The notes under the pieces were generated by a model. That model made no database searches. It was not told the origin of the DNA and saw only the letters and a list, made by a program, of their open reading frames with translations. 18,677 bases of DNA from positions 1 to 18,677 of the forward strand of contig CP070641.1 in the NCBI GenBank assembly GCA_020354085.1, written 5' to 3'. The DNA comes from Pseudomonadota bacterium. Lineage in GTDB: Bacteria > Pseudomonadota > Gammaproteobacteria > Acidiferrobacterales > Sulfurifustaceae. The position numbers were made by a program, and so were the translations under genes. Shown here piece by piece: positions 7,015 to 13,372 of the stretch; positions within the stretch are counted from its first letter, which is position 1; every line of letters starts with the position of its first letter.

Positions 7015-8061
7015 TTATACCAAGGGGCGCACGAACAGATAGTGGCTCACGCCCCATTCCTGTCCGCGGTTGTGACCGAAGAGTTCGGCGCAGGCCATGA
7101 AGAACAGTCGCCAGCGCTGTAGCCAAAGATCGGCGGCGCGCTCGCCGTAGGTCGCGGCCAGGATCGGCATGACATCGTCACGGCGGGTGTCAAGATTGGC
7201 GAGCCAGGCCTCGGCGGTCTTCTGATAGTGGACGCCGCTCCAACGCCAGCGCCGCACGAGTTTCAGGTGATCTTGAAAACGCAGCGCAAGGTCATCGCTC
7301 GGCATCATGCCGCCCGAAAAAAAATACTGGCTCATCCAGTCACTAGAATCGCGAACCTCGAAGGCATACGGTACGGTTCGGTGGGTAAACACGTGCATGA
7401 AGAATCGTCCGCCGGGATTGAGCCAATCGTGGACACGGGCAAACAATGCTTGCCAGTTGCGCATGTGCTCGAACATCTCCACCGAGACGACGCGGTCAAA
7501 TCTCTGCGCCGTCGCGAAGTGGTTCATGTCCTGCGTCAGCACGACGATGTTTCTCAGATTGCGACGCGCGGCTTCAGCGAGGATAAACTCGCGCTGCGAA
7601 GTCGAGTTCGACACGGCGGTAATGCTACTGGCCGGATACTGCTCGGCCATCCACAATGTCAGCGAGCCCCAGCCACAGCCAAGCTCGAGGATATTCTGGC
7701 CGTCGCGTAGCCCGGCGCGCTCGCAAGTGGTATGCAGCGCGGCCGCCTCTGCTTGGTCGAGACTCGTCACAGCGTCAGGCCAAAAGCAGCTGCTGTATTT
7801 GCGATGCCGGCCGAGCACATGGCGAAAGAAATCGGCGGGGACCTCGTAGTGCTGCTCATTGGCTTTGTCCGGCACGAGCGCCAGGGGCGCCGCCACCATC
7901 GCCTGAATGAAGTGCTCCGCGCGCTCGCTGGCTACCTCGGCGTCATGGGCCTGTATCTCGAAGAGGCGCTGTTTAAGCAGTCGGCGAATACCGGCGCGGA
8001 TCATTCCGTCCGGGACCAGCCCTTGTTCGGTCCAGTTAATAGCGAGATTTGCGACGCCCAT
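7015..8061 (-). CDS. Cfa-like SAM-dependent methyltransferase (coclaurine-methyltransferase-like subgroup)
   Basis: This 348-residue enzyme belongs to the Cfa/mycolic-acid-synthase superfamily but to a different subgroup from the protein at 164-1444. It has HYEVPADFF (71-79), KYSSCFW (88-94), the SAM loop LELGCGWGSLTLWMAEQYP (125-143), VVSVEMFEHMRNW (191-203) and a long C-terminal part with FMHVFTHRTVPYAFEV and RLFFMACAELFGHNRGQEWGVSHYLF. It resembles the bacterial proteins related to plant coclaurine N-methyltransferases, some of which sit in light- or singlet-oxygen-induced loci. Unlike its paralogue it keeps a Cys close to the usual YSC site (Cys92), a Glu-His pair (198-199) and a His after FM (His223). 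A GGAGG precedes the ATG at 8061; the 90-bp longer in-frame start is disfavoured because that site would then be unused. It is the first structural gene after the regulator (34-bp gap). It may be the UfaM-type step, but the sequence alone does not show which of the two enzymes is. Confidence 0.88.
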   Translation of the reverse strand: MGVANLAINWTEQGLVPDGMIRAGIRRLLKQRLFEIQAHDAEVASERAEHFIQAMVAAPLALVPDKANEQHYEVPADFFRHVLGRHRKYSSCFWPDAVTSLDQAEAAALHTTCERAGLRDGQNILELGCGWGSLTLWMAEQYPASSITAVSNSTSQREFILAEAARRNLRNIVVLTQDMNHFATAQRFDRVVSVEMFEHMRNWQALFARVHDWLNPGGRFFMHVFTHRTVPYAFEVRDSSDWMSQYFFSGGMMPSDDLALRFQDHLKLVRRWRWSGVHYQKTAEAWLANLDTRRDDVMPILAATYGERAADLWLQRWRLFFMACAELFGHNRGQEWGVSHYLFVRPLV

Positions 8062-8095
8062 GTTGGGTTTCCTCCGGACAGTGGAATGGCCCGCG

Positions 8096-9028
8096 CTAAC
8101 GCGCGGCAGGTGTAAGGAGTTCGTTGATGCGGCGTAGGCCAGCGGCGACATCGGAGCCGAGCGGCTCGGCGCCCGCCTCGACGATGGCGTCGCGCTGCTG
8201 CACGGCCGTCAGTCCGCCCACGACGATCGGTACGTCCGCTGCTACTACTAGCTGTGGCAGATCTTCGGCAAAAAGCCCTGCAGGCGGATTGATCGAGCCA
8301 GACAGCACGATGGCATCGGCCTGCGCGCGGCGCGCCGCGTACGCAAGCTCCGGTAAAGGCATGTTGGCGCCCAATAGCACTAGCCGATATCCGCGTTCCT
8401 GAGCAGCGAGCGCGAATAGCAACAGCCCGGTCTCGTGATGTTCACCGGGCAAGCAGGCGCACAACAGTTTCGGCCCGGCGTTGTTGCGCGGGCGATGATG
8501 AAAGCGCGCACCAAGCTTGTTGCGCAAGTAAACGCCGAAGAAGTGCTCCTCGGCCACGCTACCTTCGGAAGTCTCCCAACGTTTGCCAAGCGCCTCGAGC
8601 AAAGGCAGCAGAGCCTTGCGCGTCACGAGTTCGGAGGGGTAGAGCGCCAAGAACTCGTTGTACAAGTCTTCCAGACGGTTTTCGTCGAACTGCGAAATGG
8701 CCGTAATCATGCGCTCGCGAAAACTGGCCCAGGGCTCATCGTCCGCCGGACGTGCACGGTCCTTAGTGGGTGTCGCCAACGCCTGACCTACTTGACCGAT
8801 GGGCACGCCTTTGTCGAGCAAGGCGACGGCTCGATGGATGGTGTCGATATCAACTTGTGTGTAGAGGCGATGACCGCCTTCGGTGCGCACCGGTCTGATC
8901 AGGCCATATCGACGCTCCCAGGCGCGCAGCGTTATGGGGTTGACGCCAGTAAGGCTCGAAACGGTACGAATCGGGAAAAGCTCATTCGCGTCAGGGCCTT
9001 GCGCCGGTGTGGTCGATGTCTCGCTCAT
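8096..9028 (-). CDS. litR: Adenosylcobalamin-dependent MerR-family photoreceptor repressor (LitR/CarH type)
   Basis: The 310-residue protein has an N-terminal MerR winged helix (about 18-65: IRTVSSLTGVNPITLRAWERR, then GGHRLYTQVD) and a C-terminal cobalamin-binding half. The four-helix cap shows W-x9-EH: Trp151, then Glu161-His162, the CarH signature that shields the upper 5'-deoxyadenosyl ligand. The Rossmann part has E-x-H-x-x-G at 196-201 with His198 as predicted lower axial cobalt ligand, and LSGSINPP and VVGG as phosphate and nucleotide-tail loops. The Trp-to-His198 spacing agrees with Thermus CarH to one residue. In this family the dark AdoCbl form is a tetramer that binds DNA, and light breaks the Co-C bond and releases it. 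I chose the start MSETST (9028) because an earlier in-frame ATG (9067) would lie inside the predicted promoter and operator. The ribosome binding site is weak. The protein probably represses its own operon. Confidence 0.93.
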   Translation of the reverse strand: MSETSTTPAQGPDANELFPIRTVSSLTGVNPITLRAWERRYGLIRPVRTEGGHRLYTQVDIDTIHRAVALLDKGVPIGQVGQALATPTKDRARPADDEPWASFRERMITAISQFDENRLEDLYNEFLALYPSELVTRKALLPLLEALGKRWETSEGSVAEEHFFGVYLRNKLGARFHHRPRNNAGPKLLCACLPGEHHETGLLLFALAAQERGYRLVLLGANMPLPELAYAARRAQADAIVLSGSINPPAGLFAEDLPQLVVAADVPIVVGGLTAVQQRDAIVEAGAEPLGSDVAAGLRRINELLTPAAR

Positions 9029-9049
9029 GATCAGATTTGCTTCTAAACG

Positions 9050-9066
9050 TGTACAAGACTTGTACA
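9050..9066. promoter_or_regulatory. Predicted LitR operator, perfect 17-bp palindrome (TGTACA-N5-TGTACA)
   Basis: The plus strand reads TGTACAAGACTTGTACA, symmetric about the central base. It covers the predicted -10 of the litR promoter and lies 22 bp before the litR start codon. TGTACA half-sites have been reported for LitR homologues (PplR1 of Pseudomonas putida: T(G/A)TACA-N12-TGTACA); here the spacing between half-sites is 5, not 12, so the fit is to the half-site only. A perfect palindrome in the promoter of a MerR-type repressor is strong evidence of an operator, but binding is inferred. Confidence 0.75.
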
Positions 9067-9087
9067 TGAATTCTCGCTCGACGTCAA
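9059..9087 (-). promoter_or_regulatory. Candidate sigma-70-like promoter for litR operon
   Basis: On the minus strand TTGACG (9087-9082) is followed after 17 bases by TACAAG (9064-9059). The -35 matches consensus at five of six positions, whereas the -10 is weak. The -10 lies inside the 17-bp palindrome, so a bound repressor would block it. Transcription would begin about 20 bases ahead of the litR ATG at 9028. Confidence 0.5.
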
Positions 9088-9109
9088 GTCAGCCGGTATA
9101 GTCACATAA

Positions 9110-9138
9110 AACATAGAGAATAATGCGTTTATCTTCAA
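9110..9138 (-). promoter_or_regulatory. Alternative upstream promoter candidate for litR operon
   Basis: On the minus strand TTGAAG (9138-9133), a 17-base spacer and TATGTT (9115-9110) form a second possible promoter between the two operator-like sites. Each hexamer matches consensus at four of six positions, so in A/T-rich DNA it could be chance. Confidence 0.25.
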
Positions 9139-9158
9139 TGTGAGAAAGTTTTAATATC

Positions 9159-9175
9159 TGTACAAAACATGGACA
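9159..9175. promoter_or_regulatory. Second operator-like site (TGTACA-N5-TGGACA)
   Basis: The plus strand reads TGTACAAAACATGGACA. Both half-sites keep the 5-base spacing of the palindrome at 9050, with one mismatch in the second half. The two sites start 109 bp apart and enclose the A/T-rich stretch with two candidate litR promoters. It may serve as an auxiliary site for a tetrameric repressor. Confidence 0.5.
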
Positions 9176-9481
9176 TCCTGCGCTCGCCCAAAACTGGTCG
9201 CAGCTGCCCGCGCTGTCTGGAAGGGAAACGGCGGCGGTGACGGCAGCGAGGGCGGCCATCCGCATTAGAGAAAGTGCCAATTGCGGGGCGCCTAACGTTG
9301 ACGTGGCTCGTGGCGGTGGCGCCGTGCGCGTGTGGGCGAGCGCAGTTAGACCGCGGCATGCCCAGAGGGCCGGGGCCGGCGGGGGGACCCGTGTGGGCGG
9401 CTCGACGCGCGCGAACGTCCGTACTACGCTCACGGGTCCGTCGCGCAAGTGTGATGCAGCACAAGAACGAACACGAGACCT

Positions 9482-9853
9482 ATGGACAATGCACCGCCCG
9501 CCCAGATCGTGACTGTTTTGACCGCAGAGCAGGAGCGCTCGGCCAAGACGCTATTGACCGTCATCTATGCGCTCTATGGCGCGTCCTTGTTTGTTGGCTT
9601 AACCGCCATCGTCGCGATCGTGATGAATTACGTGAAGCGCGATGAGGTCGTGGGGACATGGCTGGAGAGCCATCATCGCTGGCAGATTCGCACCTTTTGG
9701 TTTGGCCTCCTTTGGGCTGTATTGGGCGTCTTGACCTATGTCATCGTCATCGGCTGGGTCATTCTCTTCGCCGACACCGTTTGGTTCATCTATCGCCTGG
9801 TCAAGGGCTGGTTGCGGCTCAACGACAGCAAGGCGATGTATACCGTCCCCTAA
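9482..9853 (+). CDS. Small membrane protein (DUF4870/Tic20-like)
   Basis: The 123-residue product has three hydrophobic segments: TLLTVIYALYGASLFVGLTA, then around RTFWFGLLWAVLGVLTYVIV, and IGWVILFADTVWFIYRLV. Between segments 1 and 2 lies NYVKRDEVVGTWLESHHRWQIRTFW, which I recognise from a widespread proteobacterial inner-membrane family usually labelled DUF4870 or a putative transmembrane protein. The C-terminus RLVKGWLRLNDSKAM is also characteristic. No function is established. The gene is followed 9 bp later by the MFS exporter, so the two may be co-transcribed. The ribosome binding site is weak (ACGAG region before the ATG). Confidence 0.85.
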   Translation: MDNAPPAQIVTVLTAEQERSAKTLLTVIYALYGASLFVGLTAIVAIVMNYVKRDEVVGTWLESHHRWQIRTFWFGLLWAVLGVLTYVIVIGWVILFADTVWFIYRLVKGWLRLNDSKAMYTVP

Positions 9854-9862
9854 GGCGCTTCC

Positions 9863-11143
9863 TTGTCCGACGCCAGACCGCAATCCGAGCCGGCCGCCGC
9901 CGGGCAAACGGCATTTGCCGTGCTCGGCGCGATCAGCGTCTGTCATCTGCTCAACGACATGATGCAGTCGCTGTTGCCGGCCATCTATCCGATGCTGAAG
10001 GGCAACTACGGCCTGAGCTTCGCCCAAATCGGCTTGCTGACATTCACCTTTCAATTCACCGCCTCGGTGTTGCAGCCGCTGGTTGGCCTGTACGTCGACC
10101 GCAAGCCCAAACCCTACTCGCTCGCCTGGGGCATGAGTTTTACCCTTGCCGGTTTGTTGCTGCTCGCCTTCGCGCGGGATTACGCCGTGTTGTTGCTGGG
10201 TGCCGCGATGATCGGTTCCGGCTCCTCGGTGTTTCACCCGGAGTCGTCGCGTGTCGCGCGCATGGCTTCGGGCGGTCGACATGGTTTCGCGCAGTCGCTG
10301 TTTCAAGTCGGTGGCAACGTGGGAAACGCGCTCGGCCCCTTGCTCGCGGCCTTCATCGTGTTGCGCTACGGGCAGACCAGCGTGGCGTGGTTTTCGCTCG
10401 CCGCGCTCCTCGGTATTTTCCTCCTGACGCAAGTTGGGCACTGGTACAAGTCGCACGGACTGTCGCGGCTCACGGCGCGTGCCGCGCGCAGCGCCGCGCA
10501 CCTGGAAGTTCCTCGAGGCAGGGTGCTGTTGGCCATCGCCATTTTGGTCGCCCTGGTCTTCTCCAAGTTCTTCTACATGGCCAGCATGACCAGCTACTAC
10601 ACGTTCTACTTGATCAACAAGTTCGCCGTCTCGATTGGCACCGCGCAGTTGTTCCTGTTCGTGTTCTTGGCGTCGGTAGCGGTCGGCACCCTGGTCGGCG
10701 GATCGCTGGGCGATCGCTTCGGTCGCAAGCGCGTCATTTGGATTTCCATCCTCGGCGTTCTGCCGTTCACGCTGGTCTTGCCGTACGTCGACCTGGTTTG
10801 GGTCGGTGTGTTGAGCGTGCCGATCGGTTTCATTCTCGCCTCGGCCTTTCCGGCGATTGTGGTCTATGCGCAGGAGCTGCTCCCGGCACGCGTCGGCGCG
10901 GTATCCGGTTTGTTCTTCGGCTTTGCCTTCGGACTGGGCGGTATCGGCGCGGCCGTGCTCGGTTTGCTGGCGGATGCCACCAGCGTCAAATTTGTTTTTC
11001 AAGTATGCGCATTCCTGCCGGCGATCGGTCTGCTGGCCGGGTTCTTGCCGCACGTTGCCACCGAGCATCGGCGTCCACCACAAATCGCTTCAGTCGATTT
11101 GACCGGCAGCGCAGAGACGGCGCCTGCTCGGCCGGCGTCCTAA
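9863..11143 (+). CDS. fsr: MFS exporter, fosmidomycin-resistance (Fsr) type
   Basis: The 426-residue protein has twelve predicted membrane segments and matches the Fsr family closely: HLLNDMMQSLLPAIYPMLK near the start, LSFAQIGLLTFTFQFTASVLQPLVG with the second helix, and SGSSVFHPESSRVARMASGG followed by HGFAQSLFQVGGNVGNALGP, the family's hallmark block. The central loop DRFGRKRVIW is the standard MFS loop 8-9 motif. E. coli Fsr exports fosmidomycin; the natural substrate of most homologues is unknown. The gene starts with TTG at 9863, 9 bp after the previous stop, with a short AAGG ahead of it; no ATG in frame would keep helix 1 intact. The unusual start suggests low expression. Confidence 0.9.
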   Translation: MSDARPQSEPAAAGQTAFAVLGAISVCHLLNDMMQSLLPAIYPMLKGNYGLSFAQIGLLTFTFQFTASVLQPLVGLYVDRKPKPYSLAWGMSFTLAGLLLLAFARDYAVLLLGAAMIGSGSSVFHPESSRVARMASGGRHGFAQSLFQVGGNVGNALGPLLAAFIVLRYGQTSVAWFSLAALLGIFLLTQVGHWYKSHGLSRLTARAARSAAHLEVPRGRVLLAIAILVALVFSKFFYMASMTSYYTFYLINKFAVSIGTAQLFLFVFLASVAVGTLVGGSLGDRFGRKRVIWISILGVLPFTLVLPYVDLVWVGVLSVPIGFILASAFPAIVVYAQELLPARVGAVSGLFFGFAFGLGGIGAAVLGLLADATSVKFVFQVCAFLPAIGLLAGFLPHVATEHRRPPQIASVDLTGSAETAPARPAS

Positions 11144-11198
11144 GCGGACATCGACGCATCGACTTGCACCAGCGTGATGGGACTGGAACGGAAATTCC

Positions 11199-12569
11199 AT
11201 GAAATATAAAGTCGTTGACGCCGTGGTAGTGCCGGAAGGCCGTCTCGACGTGCTGTCCAAGGTCGAGGTGAGCAAGCTGCTCGATACCAGCCGCGGCGGT
11301 TTGTACAAGTTGTTTCGCGACTGCTCGCTGGCGGTGCTCAACTGCGGCAACGAGCTCGACGACGGCAAGGAGCTGCTCGAACGCTACCGCTCCTTCGACA
11401 TTCGCGTGGTACCGGAAGAGCGCGGTATCCAGCTGGAAGTGAAGGGCGCGCCGGCCACGGCCTTCGTCGACGGCCACATGATCAAGGGCATCGCCGAGCA
11501 CCTATTCGCGGTGTTGCGCGATGTTGTGTACGTCAGCGACGAGATCAAGGGCAATGCCGCCATCGACCTGGATTCCTCGCACGGCATCACCAACGCCGTG
11601 TTTCACATCTTGCGCAATGCCAATATCCTGCGCCCGCTCATGGACCCGCGTCTGGTGGTGTGCTGGGGTGGGCACTCCATCGGCCGCGTCGAATACGACT
11701 ATTCCAAGGTGGTCGGCTATGAGCTTGGTCTGCGCGGCATGGACATCTGCACCGGCTGCGGCCCGGGTGCCATGAAGGGACCGATGAAGGGCGCCACCAT
11801 CGGTCATGCCAAGCAACGCATCCGGGAGGGGCAATACATCGGCATCTCCGAACCCGGCATCATCGCCGCCGAGTCGCCCAATCCGATCGTCAACGATCTC
11901 GTCATCATGCCGGACATCGAGAAGCGGCTGGAGGCCTTCGTGCGTGTCGGCCACGCCTTCGTCGTATTTCCCGGCGGCGTCGGCACGGCCGAGGAGTTCC
12001 TGTATGTGTTGGGCGTGCTGCTGCATCCCGACAACGCCGAAATTCCGTTTCCGTTGGTGCTGACCGGCCCGGCGAAGGCCAAGGACTACTTTGCCGAACT
12101 TGATCGCTTCGTTGCGGCAACCCTGGGTGAAGATGTACGCAAGCGCTATCAGATCATCATCGACGATCCAGCCGGCGTCGCGCGCGCCGTGCAGGAGGGG
12201 GTTCGCGATGTTTCCGATTTCCGCACACAACGGGGCGATGCCTATTATTTCAACTGGGCGCTGAAAGTTGACCGTGACTTCCAGGCGCCATTTGTGGCAA
12301 CGCATGACAACATGCGCAACCTCAACCTGCGCAAAGACCAGGATCGCCACCAATTGGCGGCCAATTTACGGCGCGCGTTTTCCGGGGTGGTGGCCGGCAA
12401 CGTCAAGGACGAGGGTATTCGCGCGGTCGAGCAGCATGGTGACTTCGAGATTCGCGGTGACGCGAGTGTCATGGACCCGCTCGATTCGCTGTTGGGTTCG
12501 TTCGTCGCGCAGCAACGCATGAAACTTCCCGGCACGACCTACAAACCTTGCTACCGGATTCTTAAGTAG
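11199..12569 (+). CDS. ppnN: Nucleotide 5'-monophosphate nucleosidase PpnN (LOG family)
   Basis: The 456-residue length matches E. coli PpnN (YgdH, about 454). The enzyme hydrolyses purine and pyrimidine ribonucleoside monophosphates to base and ribose 5-phosphate, and in E. coli it is tuned by (p)ppGpp. The central Rossmann-like LOG domain has LVVCWGGHSIG, GMDICTGCGPGAMKGPMKGA and the catalytic PGGVGTAEE (258-266). The N-terminal (DUF4478-like: MKYKVVDAVVVPEGRLDVLSK in its start) and C-terminal (DUF3412-like) extensions are both present, which separates PpnN from short LOG proteins and from cytokinin-type LOGs. The C-terminal end PGTTYKPCYRILK closes the standard form. The gene has its own ATG with GGAAC ahead of it and follows the exporter by 55 bp. 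Function is cytoplasmic nucleotide salvage; a link to the neighbours is not evident. Confidence 0.95.
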   Translation: MKYKVVDAVVVPEGRLDVLSKVEVSKLLDTSRGGLYKLFRDCSLAVLNCGNELDDGKELLERYRSFDIRVVPEERGIQLEVKGAPATAFVDGHMIKGIAEHLFAVLRDVVYVSDEIKGNAAIDLDSSHGITNAVFHILRNANILRPLMDPRLVVCWGGHSIGRVEYDYSKVVGYELGLRGMDICTGCGPGAMKGPMKGATIGHAKQRIREGQYIGISEPGIIAAESPNPIVNDLVIMPDIEKRLEAFVRVGHAFVVFPGGVGTAEEFLYVLGVLLHPDNAEIPFPLVLTGPAKAKDYFAELDRFVAATLGEDVRKRYQIIIDDPAGVARAVQEGVRDVSDFRTQRGDAYYFNWALKVDRDFQAPFVATHDNMRNLNLRKDQDRHQLAANLRRAFSGVVAGNVKDEGIRAVEQHGDFEIRGDASVMDPLDSLLGSFVAQQRMKLPGTTYKPCYRILK

Positions 12570-12589
12570 GCGCGCCGCCCTGACGGGAA

Positions 12590-12619
12590 TTGGTACACGC
12601 CGCTGACCCGCGCTAGGAT
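12590..12619 (+). promoter_or_regulatory. Weak promoter candidate upstream of SDR gene
   Basis: TTGGTA (12590-12595), an 18-base spacer and TAGGAT (12614-12619) sit 30 bp ahead of the GTG start at 12649. Each hexamer matches consensus at four of six positions. A small GATAGC/GCTATC inverted repeat overlaps the -10 end. The signal is weak and could be fortuitous. Confidence 0.25.
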
Positions 12620-12648
12620 AGCTACGCTATCGTCGCAAGGGGGCATTA

Positions 12649-13350
12649 GTGGCCAAGCCAACATGTGTGGTGGTTGGAGTAGGGCCGGGCAACGGCGCGG
12701 CGTTCGCGCGCCGGTTCGGGCGGGAGGGTTTTCGCGTCGCGCTGCTCGCGCGCAATCTCGACTACCTGCAAACGCTCGCCGCCGAAATCCCCGATTCCCG
12801 CGCCTACGCCTACGACGTCGCCGACACGGCGAGCGCGCCGCAGATATTCCGGCAGATCAAGGCCGATCTCGGTCCGGTTGAGGTACTGATTTACAACGCC
12901 GGCGCCGGCAAGTTCGCGCCGATCGACAACGCCTCCCCGCAGGACTTCGAGTCGGCTTGGCGCGTGAATGCGCTCGGCTGTGCCGTCGCCTGCCAGCAAG
13001 TCATCCCCGACATGCGTGCCGCCAAGCGCGGTCACATCGTCATCATTGGCGCCACCGCCTCGGTCAAGAGCGGCGCGCATTCCGCGCCGTTCGCGTCGGC
13101 CAAGGCGGCGCAACGTGGGCTCGCTCAATCCATGGCCCGCCATCTGGGCCCAGACGGCATCCATGTCGCCTACGTGATTCTCGACGGCGTGGTGAATCTC
13201 GCGCGCACTCGTCAGGCGATGCCGGACAAGCCCGATGAGTTCTTCATGCAGTCGAGTGACATCGCCGAGTCGGTGTTCTTTCTGACGCGCCAGCCGCGAT
13301 CGGCCTGGTCGTTCGAGATCGATCTGCGGCCGTTTGGCGAAAGATGGTGA
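12649..13350 (+). CDS. Short-chain dehydrogenase/reductase family protein with Phe in place of catalytic Tyr
   Basis: The 233-residue protein is a Rossmann-fold SDR: CVVVGVGPGNGAAFARRFG supplies the N-terminal G-x-G-x-x-x-G nucleotide site, VEVLIYNAGAG the NAG motif, and AWRVNALGC the following conserved Asn. The usual YxxxK active site reads PFASAK: Phe148 where tyrosine is expected, with Lys152 kept. The position 13 residues upstream, normally serine, is Ala135, with Thr136 and Ser138 beside it. I have seen close FASAKAA-type members annotated as SDR oxidoreductases, so this may be a real subfamily rather than a defect, but ordinary SDR chemistry would need another proton donor. The GTG start at 12649 is supported by AAGGGGG five bases ahead. 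The gene runs into the ketopantoate-reductase-like gene after 22 bp. Substrate unknown. Confidence 0.85.
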   Translation: MAKPTCVVVGVGPGNGAAFARRFGREGFRVALLARNLDYLQTLAAEIPDSRAYAYDVADTASAPQIFRQIKADLGPVEVLIYNAGAGKFAPIDNASPQDFESAWRVNALGCAVACQQVIPDMRAAKRGHIVIIGATASVKSGAHSAPFASAKAAQRGLAQSMARHLGPDGIHVAYVILDGVVNLARTRQAMPDKPDEFFMQSSDIAESVFFLTRQPRSAWSFEIDLRPFGERW

Positions 13351-13372
13351 ACCTCGCAATGGTACTGGAGTC

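Larger units (their letters stand above)
9029..9481. other. Divergent gene-free region between litR and the plus-strand membrane gene
   Basis: This stretch of about 450 bp has no convincing gene. Its litR-proximal half (about 9090-9170) is noticeably A/T-rich compared with the surrounding DNA and holds the operator-like sites and promoter candidates listed separately. The half towards 9482 is GC-rich; its open frames have shifting composition and none of the family motifs I would expect. No clear promoter for the plus-strand gene was found: TTGACG at 9298-9303 has no matching -10. Confidence 0.6.

Noticed and set aside
9029..9067. In-frame extension of litR by 13 residues from an ATG at 9067.
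   Set aside because: It would place the start codon inside the predicted promoter -10/operator region; the MerR domain does not need it.
9298..9303. TTGACG as a -35 for the plus-strand gene at 9482.
   Set aside because: No -10-like hexamer at 16-18 bases downstream, and the distance to the start codon is large.
9599..11083. 494-residue minus-strand open frame opposite the membrane gene and Fsr exporter.
   Set aside because: It is rich in Gln, Arg, His and Asp without hydrophobic core patterns and lies opposite two well-supported genes; typical of antisense frames in GC-rich DNA.
9658..11202. 514-residue plus-strand frame overlapping the exporter.
   Set aside because: Composition is dominated by Arg, Ala and Gly in an irregular pattern, while the other frame has clear Fsr motifs.
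11300..11307. TTGTACAA-like half-site inside ppnN.
   Set aside because: A single half-site that encodes ordinary residues (Leu-Tyr-Lys) in a gene with no link to light control; expected by chance.
11502..12353. 283-residue minus-strand frame opposite ppnN.
   Set aside because: Antisense to a gene with complete PpnN motifs; no recognisable domain.
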